Of a DNA stretch of 64,000 nucleotides, positions 31,815-40,759 are shown piece after piece. Below the pieces are notes generated by a model. The model saw nothing but the letters and a program-made list of their open reading frames with translations, did no database searches and was not told the origin of the DNA. A program made the position numbers and the translations under genes. Position 1 is the first letter of the stretch; each line of letters starts with the position of its first letter. The stretch comes from Bacillota bacterium (GTDB lineage Bacteria > Bacillota > Clostridia > Acetivibrionales > DTU013): positions 1 to 64,000 of the forward strand of contig JAEZCA010000046.1 of assembly GCA_023412665.1 (NCBI GenBank), in the 5' to 3' direction.

Positions 31815-34571
31815 TCATCGTGTTAATCCAAAGTCATACTGTAAATAGTCAGGCAGTTCTGCATCCATGACAATATCAAACAGCAGTGTCCCTTTTGGAT
31901 TATCTGTATTTCTCGGATTAGTCAATCTCCCGGTGCCAACAAAAGTGAATGGAAGAACAATGCCGTTTTCCGATTCGACCTTTCGTATAAAAAGATATGC
32001 TTTCTCACTACTAATCAGTTCAGCATGCTCATTATCGTTCAGCCCTGCTTCGCACTCCCATTGGAAAAGATCGGGTTGAAGAAATTTATCTTTATAATTC
32101 AAGTGCTCTTGAACGGTAGCATCCTTTTTAATCGAAGCAAAAATGTATACAATGTTATCATATACATATGTACCCTTCATTGTATAACCAGGATTCTTGC
32201 AAAGCTTGAGCTGGACTTGATCCATACGATAGCTATGCCACAATTTGAAGTCTAATATGTCACCATAGTCAACAATATGGCGGGTTATTCCATATTTGAG
32301 CAAGTCGTTCAAGTATTCCTTGAACTGATCGTCAAGAGGCACTTGCAAGCACAGGTTATTATCTTCGCGTTCAATATATCTGATAAATTTTAGCGCATGA
32401 TCGAATTCCTCTCGCTGATACCCATTAATGCTCTCCGCCAGTGTTGCGCCAGCCTCATCCACACTAGTAGTTCCATTGATAAGGCATTGAACTATCCAGT
32501 ATTCATGAGTCCTGACGAGTGGGAGAAATCCTGACAAGTAGTTGATAAATGCTACCTGTTCCTCAGAAAAAACAGGCAAATGCTCTTCACCAATACCGTG
32601 TAAGAAACTATAATATGAACATGTCTTCTTTCCGTCAATCTTTATGCTCATAAAACGAATAATATCAGGTGCACAGTCATTGTTGAGATAATCTATGTGC
32701 TTCGGATAAAACTCAGAATTGATGTATTTCTTGAAGTTGAAATAGTCTTGCTCCATATATGAGAGTCTATTGAAGTTTTCTTTATCAATATATTCAAGGA
32801 TTTCCTCTTTACTCAAATCATCAATTATTATCTGTACACCGAACTGAGCAAGCCCTAATGCAACAAAGTTATCACGCACAAGTGATGTCAGAAGCCGCTT
32901 TTCAACAACAAAGTTGTTGGATAAACTGCTGAGTGCAAAAGCAATCTGAACGCTTCTCTTATAACTGTTTCCGATGAAGTCAAGAACCGTAACATATGAT
33001 TTATTATCACACTTACGAAGACCACGACCAAGCTGCTGAATGAATATTGTGGATGATTCTGTCGGGCGCAAGAACAGCACCATGTTCACGCCAGGAATAT
33101 CAACACCTTCGTTCAGGATGTCGACAGTAAAAAGTATTTCAAGTTCCGCACTATCACTTTGTAAGTCATTATAAGCACGAATCCTTTCTCCAACATCATT
33201 TCTACCAGTTAAGTAAGCAGTTTTATAGTATTCGCTCATTGCCTCGCACATCATACGTGCATGAGTAACATTGCGGCAGAAAGCAAGTGCTTTCAATTTA
33301 CCCTGTGGCCTGTGGGACTCGATCTCTTTCGCAATAAAATCACAGTGCTCATAATTGGCAAACTGCGCGATCATTTTACGTTCTTCGTTTTTCCCAAGTC
33401 CATAGTCGACCAGTTCATCTCGAATTCCATAGTAATGGAACGGAACAATGAGATCATTTACAATTGCGTCACGGAGGCGTAGTTCGTAGGGAAGATTTTT
33501 GTCAAAGAGCTCGAAAACATCCTCGTTGTCCATACGTTCAGGAGTAGCAGTCAATCCAAGCAAGAATTCCGGCTCGAAATATGAGATTATCTTTCTATAT
33601 GTATCAGCTGTCGCATGGTGACATTCATCAATGATAATGTAGTCAAATTCATCCTTTGCAAACAGTTCAAGAGAGCGGCACATTGTGATGTTCGTTGCAA
33701 ATAGAAAATTTACAACAATCTCTTTACTTGTCCCACTAAAGATACCATAACTCACAGTGCTGCCAAATACATCCTGGAATGTATCTAAAGATTTTTTCAG
33801 GATCGAGCCTTCATGAACAATATAAAGGAGGCGTTTAGGGTTAAAATTCAGTGCATCAAAAGCAGCAAGATAAGTTTTACCACTACCAGCAGCTGCAACC
33901 ACAAGTGCTTTGTTAGTGCCAATTGCACGGTATCTGTTCAGCTCTTTTAAGGCACGACGCTGCATAAAATTTGGTTTTATATTGCTTCTCGTGAAATCAT
34001 AATCCATATCCCAACGCTCGATGGCGAAATTCAGTTTATTGGAGTATAAATTGATTATGTCATTGTTTAGTAAATGAGTATGATCCCACTTGTCTTCAAA
34101 CTCCGCCATAGCTTGGCAATATACTTGAGAATTAAGGCTTTCATGTACAACAATATCCCACTCGATGTTTTTTAGCAGTGCATATCTTGTAATATTTGAT
34201 GAGCCAACAATAAGTTCACAGTAGTCATTAAATTCAAAAAGATATCCCTTGGAATGGTATCCTAGCACTGAATAATGATCGTCATGGAAACATTCGTAGT
34301 CAAGGTGGCATTCGAAATTATCGTGTTTTCTCATCAAGGCAAAGAAACTTTTCAGTGACTCAATGTCGGTGAAATTCTGATATGTCGATGTAATAATTCT
34401 TCCTTTACAACCTCGATCAACTGCTGCCTCAATATCTTTCAATAGAAGTACAAGGCCAGCTTTTTTAATAAAGCTGACAGAGAAGCTAAAGGATTTGCAA
34501 TGACGCAGATTGTCCTTTATCTTTTCAAGAAATGTTGTCTCAGTATAGTTTGTTATGAATTGATTTGTCAT
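31815..34571 (-). CDS. PLD-like nuclease fused to SF2 helicase with DUF3427-type C-terminus
   Basis: The 918-residue protein starts with a phospholipase D-like domain, with one H-x-K motif in GYHSKGYLFEFNDYCELIVG then SSNITRYAL. An SF2 helicase follows: motif I VVAAAGSGKTYLA, motif II IIIDECHHATADTY, motif III LLGLTATPERMD and motif VI QQLGRGLRKCDNKS. The C-terminal third fits DUF3427. Such proteins are restriction-type helicase-nucleases and are frequent in defence islands. Only one H-x-K copy is visible, so a dimer would be needed for a complete PLD site. The ATG is followed at once by NQFITNYTETTFLEKI. It is monocistronic, with about 500 bp of non-coding DNA upstream. Confidence 0.88.
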   Translation of the reverse strand: MTNQFITNYTETTFLEKIKDNLRHCKSFSFSVSFIKKAGLVLLLKDIEAAVDRGCKGRIITSTYQNFTDIESLKSFFALMRKHDNFECHLDYECFHDDHYSVLGYHSKGYLFEFNDYCELIVGSSNITRYALLKNIEWDIVVHESLNSQVYCQAMAEFEDKWDHTHLLNNDIINLYSNKLNFAIERWDMDYDFTRSNIKPNFMQRRALKELNRYRAIGTNKALVVAAAGSGKTYLAAFDALNFNPKRLLYIVHEGSILKKSLDTFQDVFGSTVSYGIFSGTSKEIVVNFLFATNITMCRSLELFAKDEFDYIIIDECHHATADTYRKIISYFEPEFLLGLTATPERMDNEDVFELFDKNLPYELRLRDAIVNDLIVPFHYYGIRDELVDYGLGKNEERKMIAQFANYEHCDFIAKEIESHRPQGKLKALAFCRNVTHARMMCEAMSEYYKTAYLTGRNDVGERIRAYNDLQSDSAELEILFTVDILNEGVDIPGVNMVLFLRPTESSTIFIQQLGRGLRKCDNKSYVTVLDFIGNSYKRSVQIAFALSSLSNNFVVEKRLLTSLVRDNFVALGLAQFGVQIIIDDLSKEEILEYIDKENFNRLSYMEQDYFNFKKYINSEFYPKHIDYLNNDCAPDIIRFMSIKIDGKKTCSYYSFLHGIGEEHLPVFSEEQVAFINYLSGFLPLVRTHEYWIVQCLINGTTSVDEAGATLAESINGYQREEFDHALKFIRYIEREDNNLCLQVPLDDQFKEYLNDLLKYGITRHIVDYGDILDFKLWHSYRMDQVQLKLCKNPGYTMKGTYVYDNIVYIFASIKKDATVQEHLNYKDKFLQPDLFQWECEAGLNDNEHAELISSEKAYLFIRKVESENGIVLPFTFVGTGRLTNPRNTDNPKGTLLFDIVMDAELPDYLQYDFGLTR

Positions 34572-35088
34572 ATTTTCTCTCGGTTACTAAATATAGTTTT
34601 TAATCGTCCTATAAATGGTAATGCCTTGCCAAACGATACTATAAATCGATCAATACCATTACAGATTTCTCAGCAATAAGTATTAACCTATGATAATAAA
34701 GTTACAACAATGTATATACTAAATTCAACATCATGTAAAATAATCCTTCAAAACTAAATAAATAACTAATATCTCTTTTACTTGAGCCCCTTGTTTAGCA
34801 TATTTGAACCATTAAACAAACCATATATTAATATGAGTGATACAAGATACCCTCTCGAAGGGTGTAAAATTTGTAAAGCGGCACTAATACTAATGGGGTT
34901 TGTTATAATACAGGTTAACATAACATGATAAATCAGTTAAGCCACTAAACAAATGTTCGAATACTATGTTGATTTTTGATCTTATTTCAAATATAATATT
35001 CTTACATAGAATTACAATAAACAGCGACACAATTTGCTTAGAAAATGACAACAGGAGGGAGGCGAGAATATTTAAGGAGGACGAATAT
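34572..35088. other. Divergent intergenic region between PLD-helicase and ParB-like pair
   Basis: This AT-rich stretch of about 500 bp lies between divergent genes. It holds an interrupted inverted repeat (AATGGTAATG near 34616 against CAATACCATT near 34650), a small hairpin ACCCTCTCGAAGGGT near 34849, and an extended -10 promoter at 34901-34909 for the rightward genes. No further gene is seen. Confidence 0.55.
34901..34909 (+). promoter_or_regulatory. Extended -10 promoter for the ParB-like pair
   Basis: TGTTATAAT matches TGnTATAAT exactly. No good -35 lies 17 bp upstream, as is common for extended -10 promoters. It would give a leader of about 175 nt before the ATG at 35089. Confidence 0.55.
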
Positions 35089-35484
35089 ATGTCTATAGAA
35101 TGGAGTTTTGATCTTAATGTAGAACTGAAAAATCTTCTACTAGGCTTGGTAGAAGGGAAGGCACTTAACCTAAATGAAATTGCACGTGAACTTAGCCTGA
35201 ATATTAGAGATTATAAAGATAGACAATTTCTGTCACAAAAAATCAAGACTATAAAAAGAAATGAAAAAGAATTAGCAAAATTAGCTTATTTGAGAAGAAG
35301 ATATACAATAGTTGAGTTTTCAGAAGATATGGAATGCTTAAGTCTTCATAATGAAAACACTGGTAAAACTTATTTGAGAAAAGCAAGGTATTGGCATGAT
35401 AATTCAATAGGAGCAAAAAAGAAGGGAAATGGATATGAAGGGCAGATTACAATTGAATCATATAAGGAAGGGCAGCAAGCATGA
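35089..35484 (+). CDS. Small HTH-like partner of the ParB-like protein
   Basis: The 131-residue protein begins MSIEWSFDLNVELKNLLLGL; AAGGAGG lies 8 nt upstream of this ATG, so longer in-frame starts are rejected. The segment KALNLNEIARELSLNIRDYK looks like a helix-turn-helix, and the C-terminus is basic (RKARYWHDNSIGAKKKG). I do not recognise a family. Its stop overlaps the start of the ParB-like gene (ATGA), so they form a coupled pair. Unlike ParA-ParB loci there is no ATPase, so this is not a standard partition system. Confidence 0.72.
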   Translation: MSIEWSFDLNVELKNLLLGLVEGKALNLNEIARELSLNIRDYKDRQFLSQKIKTIKRNEKELAKLAYLRRRYTIVEFSEDMECLSLHNENTGKTYLRKARYWHDNSIGAKKKGNGYEGQITIESYKEGQQA

Positions 35485-36506
35485 ATTTAATAGAAGTTCC
35501 ACTTGAGCTTATAGATGAAGATAAGTATCAGCCAAGAAGTATCTATAATGAGGAGTCCATTGATGAACTTGTGCAGAGCATTAAAGAAATTGGGCTTCAA
35601 AGTCCAATAAAAGTTCAGTTATTAGAAAATGGACGTTATAGAATAATCTTTGGGCACAGACGATTTAAAGCCTGTAAAATATTAGGCAAATCATTTATTA
35701 ATGCAATACTTGCAGACGACATAAGCGAGCAAGATATTTTTTTTCAACAGCTTGCAGAAAATATTCAAAGAGAAGGTTTTACGCCTATAGAAGAAGCACA
35801 AGCATATCGAAAGGCTTTGGATAACGAAAATTGGAAAATATCTGTCAAGTATCTCGCAAGCACTTTAGGCAAGACCGAGAGGTATATATCTAACAAATTA
35901 TCCCTATTAAATTTTGGTAGTACTGTAAAAATGTTAATTCATAAAGGTAATGATATCAAAAAAGATGGATTGACAGAACAACAGGCATTGCAAGTTAAAG
36001 ATATACCCATTGAATATCGAGATCAAGTTGCGATAAAAATTGCAAAAGAAGGAATTCCAGTAAATGATGCAAAAAAAATCTCTATTCTATTCTCATCAAA
36101 AGATATTAAACCTAAAAATAAAGAATCCTTCTTAAAGTACAATCATACTAGACTTCTAAATACATATGAAGAATATTGTTCAAGCATAAAAAAGAAAAAT
36201 GAAAAAATTACAGAGAAACTTCAAAAGCCTCATATAGTATCGGATAATACTATTAGTACGAATGAAATATTTCAAGATGAGAACTTACCAATATTAGAGA
36301 AAGTAAGATTTTTATTGAATAGAATTCCATCTGCTTATCCTATACCAGATGATGTAATTGGATCCTATAAAGTAATGAAAATAGATGAAAGGGAAGATTT
36401 TATTTATAGTATTGATTGCTTGATTGAAAGTCTAAAAAAACACTTATCTCAATGGCAGAGTATTAAGGATACAATACAAAATGACAGTATACAGCGTATT
36501 AAATAA
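35481..36506 (+). CDS. ParB/Spo0J-family protein
   Basis: The 341-residue protein has a ParB N-terminal nuclease/CTPase-type domain: VPLELIDEDKYQPRSIYNEE, GRYRIIFGHRRFKACKILG, QQLAENIQREGFTPIEEAQA. A helix-turn-helix part follows (SVKYLASTLGKTERYISNKL). The C-terminal 120 residues are unrelated to chromosomal Spo0J. The arginine-rich GHRRFKA loop used for CTP in ParB is present. With no ParA nearby and an overlapping small HTH gene upstream, it is probably a plasmid- or phage-derived regulator. Lysine and AT content are higher than in genes outside the island. Confidence 0.88.
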   Translation: MNLIEVPLELIDEDKYQPRSIYNEESIDELVQSIKEIGLQSPIKVQLLENGRYRIIFGHRRFKACKILGKSFINAILADDISEQDIFFQQLAENIQREGFTPIEEAQAYRKALDNENWKISVKYLASTLGKTERYISNKLSLLNFGSTVKMLIHKGNDIKKDGLTEQQALQVKDIPIEYRDQVAIKIAKEGIPVNDAKKISILFSSKDIKPKNKESFLKYNHTRLLNTYEEYCSSIKKKNEKITEKLQKPHIVSDNTISTNEIFQDENLPILEKVRFLLNRIPSAYPIPDDVIGSYKVMKIDEREDFIYSIDCLIESLKKHLSQWQSIKDTIQNDSIQRIK

Positions 36507-36915
36507 TGGTGGTACATACAACAGGGGACTCATATTGGAGTTTACAGGACACTCCCGACACTCTTTTGAAATCAATAATCAATAAATACTATATGGGATT
36601 TCGTATCATATCACCACGGATTCGAGATCGGCGTTATCAGTGAGGTATTATAGTCCCTAACGATAGTCATTTCGATACTCCCGAGGACCTGGTCATAGGA
36701 ACTCAAATTTCTAGTGCATCTTTCCAAATCAGAGCTTTTGAAATATCGTAGAATACACAGGCTTGTAATTGCATTCACAATCCCGCGAGAACTGCATGAA
36801 TGCCCGAAAATACCATTTACTAATGAAGTCTTCTAAGTTTTGAGTAGCAAAAGAAAATTAAAAACACTATAGTATGGTATCTTGAGCTAGCGACTCTATT
36901 GTTTGTATTCTTTCT
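36507..36915. other. Intergenic region between ParB-like gene and broken RT gene
   Basis: About 400 bp with no supported gene. The two genes converge here, but I see no strong hairpin with a T tail on either strand. Confidence 0.5.
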
Positions 36916-36978
36916 TCAAATTGGGCTATTCGATATGAGCTCGCTAAACCCATCTGATAAAAGTTTTCTGGCCATATA
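36916..36978 (-). pseudogene. Displaced 3' end of the reverse transcriptase gene
   Basis: Read on the minus strand after the target duplication, this segment continues the RT frame: MARKLLSDGFSELISNSPI and a TGA stop at 36918-36916. Removing the IS element and one copy of the 8-bp duplication joins IEYKFIYMA to RKLLSDG without a gap. The last 17 native residues of the RT protein are therefore cut off from the rest of the gene. Confidence 0.85.
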
Positions 36979-37006
36979 GAGGCTGTATTGACAACTGTGT
37001 AAATGG
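36979..37006 (+). repeat. Left terminal inverted repeat of the IS256 element
   Basis: The end reads GAGGCTGTATTGACAACTGT then GTAAATGG. The inner half matches the right end exactly. It starts directly after the target duplication GCCATATA. Confidence 0.9.
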
Positions 37007-37046
37007 CAATAATCTCCAATATATTAAATGAAAAGGAGATATTACA

Positions 37047-38273
37047 ATGGCACAGTTAGACGAAAAGGAAATACAGCTTGCAGCACTAATCAGCGAGGGA
37101 TGTACAAACCCTGCCGAACTGACGGCAAAACTCAAGAATCTATTTTCCGGAGCACTTGAAAAAATGCTTGAAGCCGAAATGGACGAACATTTGGGCTATG
37201 AGAAAAACAGCGTTCTGGGAAATAACAGCGGCAATAGCCGCAATGGTTACGGCAAAAAGACTATAAAAAGCGAATGGGGCGAGAGTGAAATCAGTGTCCC
37301 TCGCGACAGGAACGGTTCATTTGAGCCGCAAGCCATCGAAAAGCGGCAAACTCGCACAGATGATATTGAAACAAGGGTTTTGGCTATGTATGCCAAAGGA
37401 ATGTCTACCCGGGACATCGAGGACCACCTTCGCGACATATACGGGGTGGAAGCTTCGGCCAGCCTCATCAGCCGGATTACCGACAAACTGATGCCGGCTG
37501 TTGTCGAATGGCAGTCACGTCCGCTCGAGGCAATTTACCCAATCGTCTTTTTGGATGGGATAGTATTCAAAGTCAGAAAGGACAGCCGTGTTATTAACAA
37601 ATGCCTGTACTCCGTTCTTGGGATAAATCTGGAAGGACACAAGGAAATTCTAGGAATGTGGCTATCGGATAACGAAAGTGCGAGTTTTTGGACTACAGTG
37701 TGCAATGAGCTGAAAAATCGGGGTGTAGAAGACGTTTTTATCGCATGCCGCGACAATCTTAGCGGTTTTTCGAGTGCAATAGAGACGGTTTTTCCAAAAA
37801 CAGAACAACAATTATGTGTGATACACCAGATTCGCAGTTCCACAAAATATGTGTCATATAAGGATATCAAGCCGGTTATGGCTGACCTGAAGCGCGTGTA
37901 TGGCGCTCCGACTCTGGAGGATGCGGAATATCAACTGGAAGATTTTCGTGAAAAGTGGGGAAAAAAATATCCGCAGATCTTAAAATCATGGGATGCAAAT
38001 TGGGCAGAATTGTCCACTTACTTCAAGTATCCGCAAGAAGTTCGAACACTGATATATACCACCAATGCAGTTGAGGGTTTTCATCGGATGCTACGCAAGT
38101 TTACCAAAACTAAGGCAATTTATCCGACAGATGATGCAGTAAGAAAATCAGTTTATCTATCGATACAGGAAATATCAAAGAAGTGGAGTATGCCGATCCG
38201 AGACTGGGGAATAATAATTGGCCAGTTGATGATATTTTTTGAGGATCGGCTGCAGGGGAAAATGGCTTCGTAG
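37047..38273 (+). CDS. IS256-family transposase
   Basis: The 408-residue protein is an IS256/mutator-type DDE transposase. It has GNSRNGYGKKTIKSEWGESE, then EISVPRDRNGSFEPQ. The catalytic acids are Asp in YPIVFLDGIVFKVRKD, Asp in FIACRDNLSGF and Glu in YTTNAVEGFHRMLRKFTKTK. Its length is normal and the frame is intact, so the element may still be active. AAAAGGAG lies about 9 nt before the ATG. Confidence 0.97.
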   Translation: MAQLDEKEIQLAALISEGCTNPAELTAKLKNLFSGALEKMLEAEMDEHLGYEKNSVLGNNSGNSRNGYGKKTIKSEWGESEISVPRDRNGSFEPQAIEKRQTRTDDIETRVLAMYAKGMSTRDIEDHLRDIYGVEASASLISRITDKLMPAVVEWQSRPLEAIYPIVFLDGIVFKVRKDSRVINKCLYSVLGINLEGHKEILGMWLSDNESASFWTTVCNELKNRGVEDVFIACRDNLSGFSSAIETVFPKTEQQLCVIHQIRSSTKYVSYKDIKPVMADLKRVYGAPTLEDAEYQLEDFREKWGKKYPQILKSWDANWAELSTYFKYPQEVRTLIYTTNAVEGFHRMLRKFTKTKAIYPTDDAVRKSVYLSIQEISKKWSMPIRDWGIIIGQLMIFFEDRLQGKMAS

Positions 38274-38435
38274 CACAGGGGCTCTGCCCCCGTACCCCCG
38301 AGGTTTTTCGCTTTTGTTTTCCAGGGCGGCAGTAAAAAGGCGGCTCAGATACAAACCCGCCGCCCTGCCAAACCTCATGTGCCGCTCGGGTCGCTCCTCA
38401 GCGTTGCCCTATCCTGCGCATGAATAAAAGCATTA

Positions 38436-40529
38436 TTAGTATGAACAAGATATTGTTAGATTATACCATTTACACAGTTCGTGAGACACTCCCGCCATAT
38501 ATATGAATTTATATTCTATCCTATTTGTAAATTTATGCGTTTTCCTGCTTACAGGATGTGATAAAAGGGATTCTTTTCGCTTTTCGTGTATTACTTTGCA
38601 CATTTTATCGATTTTAGGATATTTACTTTGTAAAGCTGACCCGGGATTTAGAAATCCTCCGATATTTCCAAGCTGATATACACCAATACTAGCATCAACC
38701 AATGAGAGTTTATAGAGGAATAAATCATTAAATGAGTCCATTATGTTTACAAATGCTGTTATATCTGTTTTGGCATATGCTAAGGCAATAAGCATACGTT
38801 GTTGGGCAATGTCATGTTGCGTTCCAAAAAAACTTCTCCACTTAAAATTATCGAAATTAATGGACGTTTCACAAATCTTATTAAGGCATTCGGGTATTAT
38901 ACTTTTAGTTGGTCTAATTCGGTTAATTTTATTCGAAACTTTCAGGGTTATTTGAGCCGATTGATTAACTCCCGATAAACTAAATTCTATCTCTAAGTTA
39001 TTCTGTATTATGAGATAGGCAGCTATCAGTGCCGAGTCTTTTTCATCCTTTTTCAGACAGATATTTAGCAAATCAATAAATGACGCCTCTCCAATGATGT
39101 CCACAGTTACGCTACCAATAATGGATTTAATAACATTAAAATCTTTTTCATCCCGTAGCAATTTCTGAATGCTACGATAGGCAATTTTATTGTTCGCGAT
39201 TAATATTGACAAAATTTCCGCTTTGTATGATGGCACAAGCTTCGTTTTGCTTCTGTTTTTATAACGTTTATACAAAAAGTCAACGAGTAATAAATAGTCA
39301 GAAGGACGCAACTTATTTTTTATAGATTTAACTAAAACACTATTTAAGTATTGAAATACTTCCTCTGATTTAAGGTAATCAAATATACATTTAAAAACTT
39401 TTGCCGGTATTTTTCTTGTATAATTCTCAAGATATCTACCTATGTTATCAATCAAATTAACGTTATGCGGAAGAAGCCCAACTAGTTTACAGGCTAACCT
39501 TGAATCAGAACGAGCATTCGCCAGATAAATTTTGAATTTTGTTTCATCTAAAATTTGGTAGTTTTTTATTAACTTGTAAATAGTCGAATTAACCTTGTCT
39601 TGTTTTTGATCTATCTTGACCTCATAATCTAAGCCGCTTATATTCTTGATTTCATTTTCAACATCTTCTATCTGATGGATATCTATTTTAGAAGTCTGTG
39701 GGTAAAGTCCTATTTGCTTACAATAGTAATCCAAAATTGATAGCGCCTTCTGTAATTTTACTGGATTTTTCGACATTAGCTTTATGTCGTCCACATATCT
39801 AAAATACATCACATCATCCTTGATAATTTTGTGTTCTGCTTTTTCATCAATGTAAGACAAAATTAATTCAGATAGTAGTCCTGAGGCAAGCGGCCCTTGG
39901 GGTATACCATTAGTCTTAATTATATTAGTGTTTGTTGACATTCTTTTTAAGAATTCAAGTAATCCATCAATAAAATCGCCATCAAATTTTAATATCCGTA
40001 GAAATTGCCGGATTATCTCATGATCGATGCTATCATAAAATGATGTCAAATCAAAAGATGCGGCATACATATAGCCTTGTTTGTACAAAGCCTTAATAGC
40101 TGAGTTTAATGCTCTATACCCATTATCCCATTTTTTATAAAACCATATACTTCTTTTGCCAGCATAAATATTACTGTACACAGTTTTATAATGTCGATAC
40201 TTAATTTTATCATTTAAAGCTTCTGCAATTATATTAATATATGCCTGATACACAACCTGATCTTCGACCGGAATCAGTGTATATGGTCTAAGAATACCGG
40301 ATTTCTTTGGTGAATAAACTTTTGAAGGCACACCTATAATATAAATCCCGTTTTTTAATCTATACTTCAGATACTTTATATTCTCATCTGCTGCCATGTT
40401 ATATGCACTATAAGCCTCACGAAAATAACTTTTATATCTATAATCCGGATTTGATAAAATCCATCTCCATGCTCGCATTAAATTGTCTTTCGCATACATT
40501 CTTTTATATTCATTCATACGTTTCACCAA
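38436..40529 (-). CDS. Abi-type reverse transcriptase with C-terminal HEPN-like region, 3' end replaced by IS sequence
   Basis: The 697-residue ORF has RT motifs: RPYTLIPVEDQVVYQAYIN, YAASFDLTSFYDSIDHEIIR (motif A), TNGIPQGPLASGLLSELILS (motif B) and YFRYVDDIKLMSKN with YVDD (motif C). No maturase or DNA endonuclease domain follows. Instead there are about 400 helical residues, ending with a HEPN-like motif R-x6-H (RKESLLSHP), as in AbiA-type abortive infection RTs. The last 18 or so codons (from GVSHELCKW) are IS256 terminal sequence, so the native tail RKLLSDGFSELISNSPI is lost. The region is AT-rich. The start at 40529 or the ATG nearer KRMNEYKRM is not certain. The AbiA-like assignment is by domain layout. 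Confidence 0.85.
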   Translation of the reverse strand: MVKRMNEYKRMYAKDNLMRAWRWILSNPDYRYKSYFREAYSAYNMAADENIKYLKYRLKNGIYIIGVPSKVYSPKKSGILRPYTLIPVEDQVVYQAYINIIAEALNDKIKYRHYKTVYSNIYAGKRSIWFYKKWDNGYRALNSAIKALYKQGYMYAASFDLTSFYDSIDHEIIRQFLRILKFDGDFIDGLLEFLKRMSTNTNIIKTNGIPQGPLASGLLSELILSYIDEKAEHKIIKDDVMYFRYVDDIKLMSKNPVKLQKALSILDYYCKQIGLYPQTSKIDIHQIEDVENEIKNISGLDYEVKIDQKQDKVNSTIYKLIKNYQILDETKFKIYLANARSDSRLACKLVGLLPHNVNLIDNIGRYLENYTRKIPAKVFKCIFDYLKSEEVFQYLNSVLVKSIKNKLRPSDYLLLVDFLYKRYKNRSKTKLVPSYKAEILSILIANNKIAYRSIQKLLRDEKDFNVIKSIIGSVTVDIIGEASFIDLLNICLKKDEKDSALIAAYLIIQNNLEIEFSLSGVNQSAQITLKVSNKINRIRPTKSIIPECLNKICETSINFDNFKWRSFFGTQHDIAQQRMLIALAYAKTDITAFVNIMDSFNDLFLYKLSLVDASIGVYQLGNIGGFLNPGSALQSKYPKIDKMCKVIHEKRKESLLSHPVSRKTHKFTNRIEYKFIYMAGVSHELCKWYNLTISCSY
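38466..38493 (-). repeat. Right terminal inverted repeat of the IS256 element
   Basis: On the minus strand it reads GGGAGTGTCTCACGAACTGT then GTAAATGG. It is followed outside by the target duplication GCCATATA (38494-38501). It supplies the artificial C-terminus of the truncated RT. Confidence 0.9.
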
Positions 40530-40759
40530 CTATCTACAAGAAAATTACTCGGAAAACTCAATACAATTATAAGAAATGTGATATATCCGCAAATTAGCTA
40601 CCCTTAAAAACTTATACCAATGCACAGAATACTTTTTATTTCAATTAACTTTTATTGGCTTTCTGTTCGAAAATTAACTTCCAACTCCTCATTAGATTCC
40701 GTCTACGATAAACAAACCAACATTATGAATCGCCTGCTTCATATTTAACACTAACACAC

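Larger units (their letters stand above)
36979..38493 (+). mobile_element. IS256-family insertion sequence (1515 bp) with 8-bp target duplication
   Basis: The element has 28-bp terminal inverted repeats: left end 36979-37006, right end 38466-38493. They match at 20 of 28 positions, with the inner 14 bp AACTGTGTAAATGG identical. It is flanked on both sides by GCCATATA (36971-36978 and 38494-38501), an 8-bp direct duplication as expected for IS256. It holds one intact transposase gene. About 190 bp after the transposase are GC-rich compared with the flanking island DNA. It landed in the 3' end of a reverse transcriptase gene. Confidence 0.93.

Noticed and set aside
36840..36968. Minus-strand frame reading WPENFYQMGLASSYRIAQFE and onward beside the RT tail
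   Set aside because: It looks protein-like, but it is in another frame from the RT, is closed by a stop just inside the RT gene, and has no start of its own. The RT frame continues better as RKLLSDGFSELISNSPI.
38436..40529. Group II intron or retron identity for the RT
   Set aside because: There is no maturase/HNH end and no intron structure seen nearby, and the protein is far longer than retron RTs. The long helical HEPN-like tail fits Abi-type RTs better.
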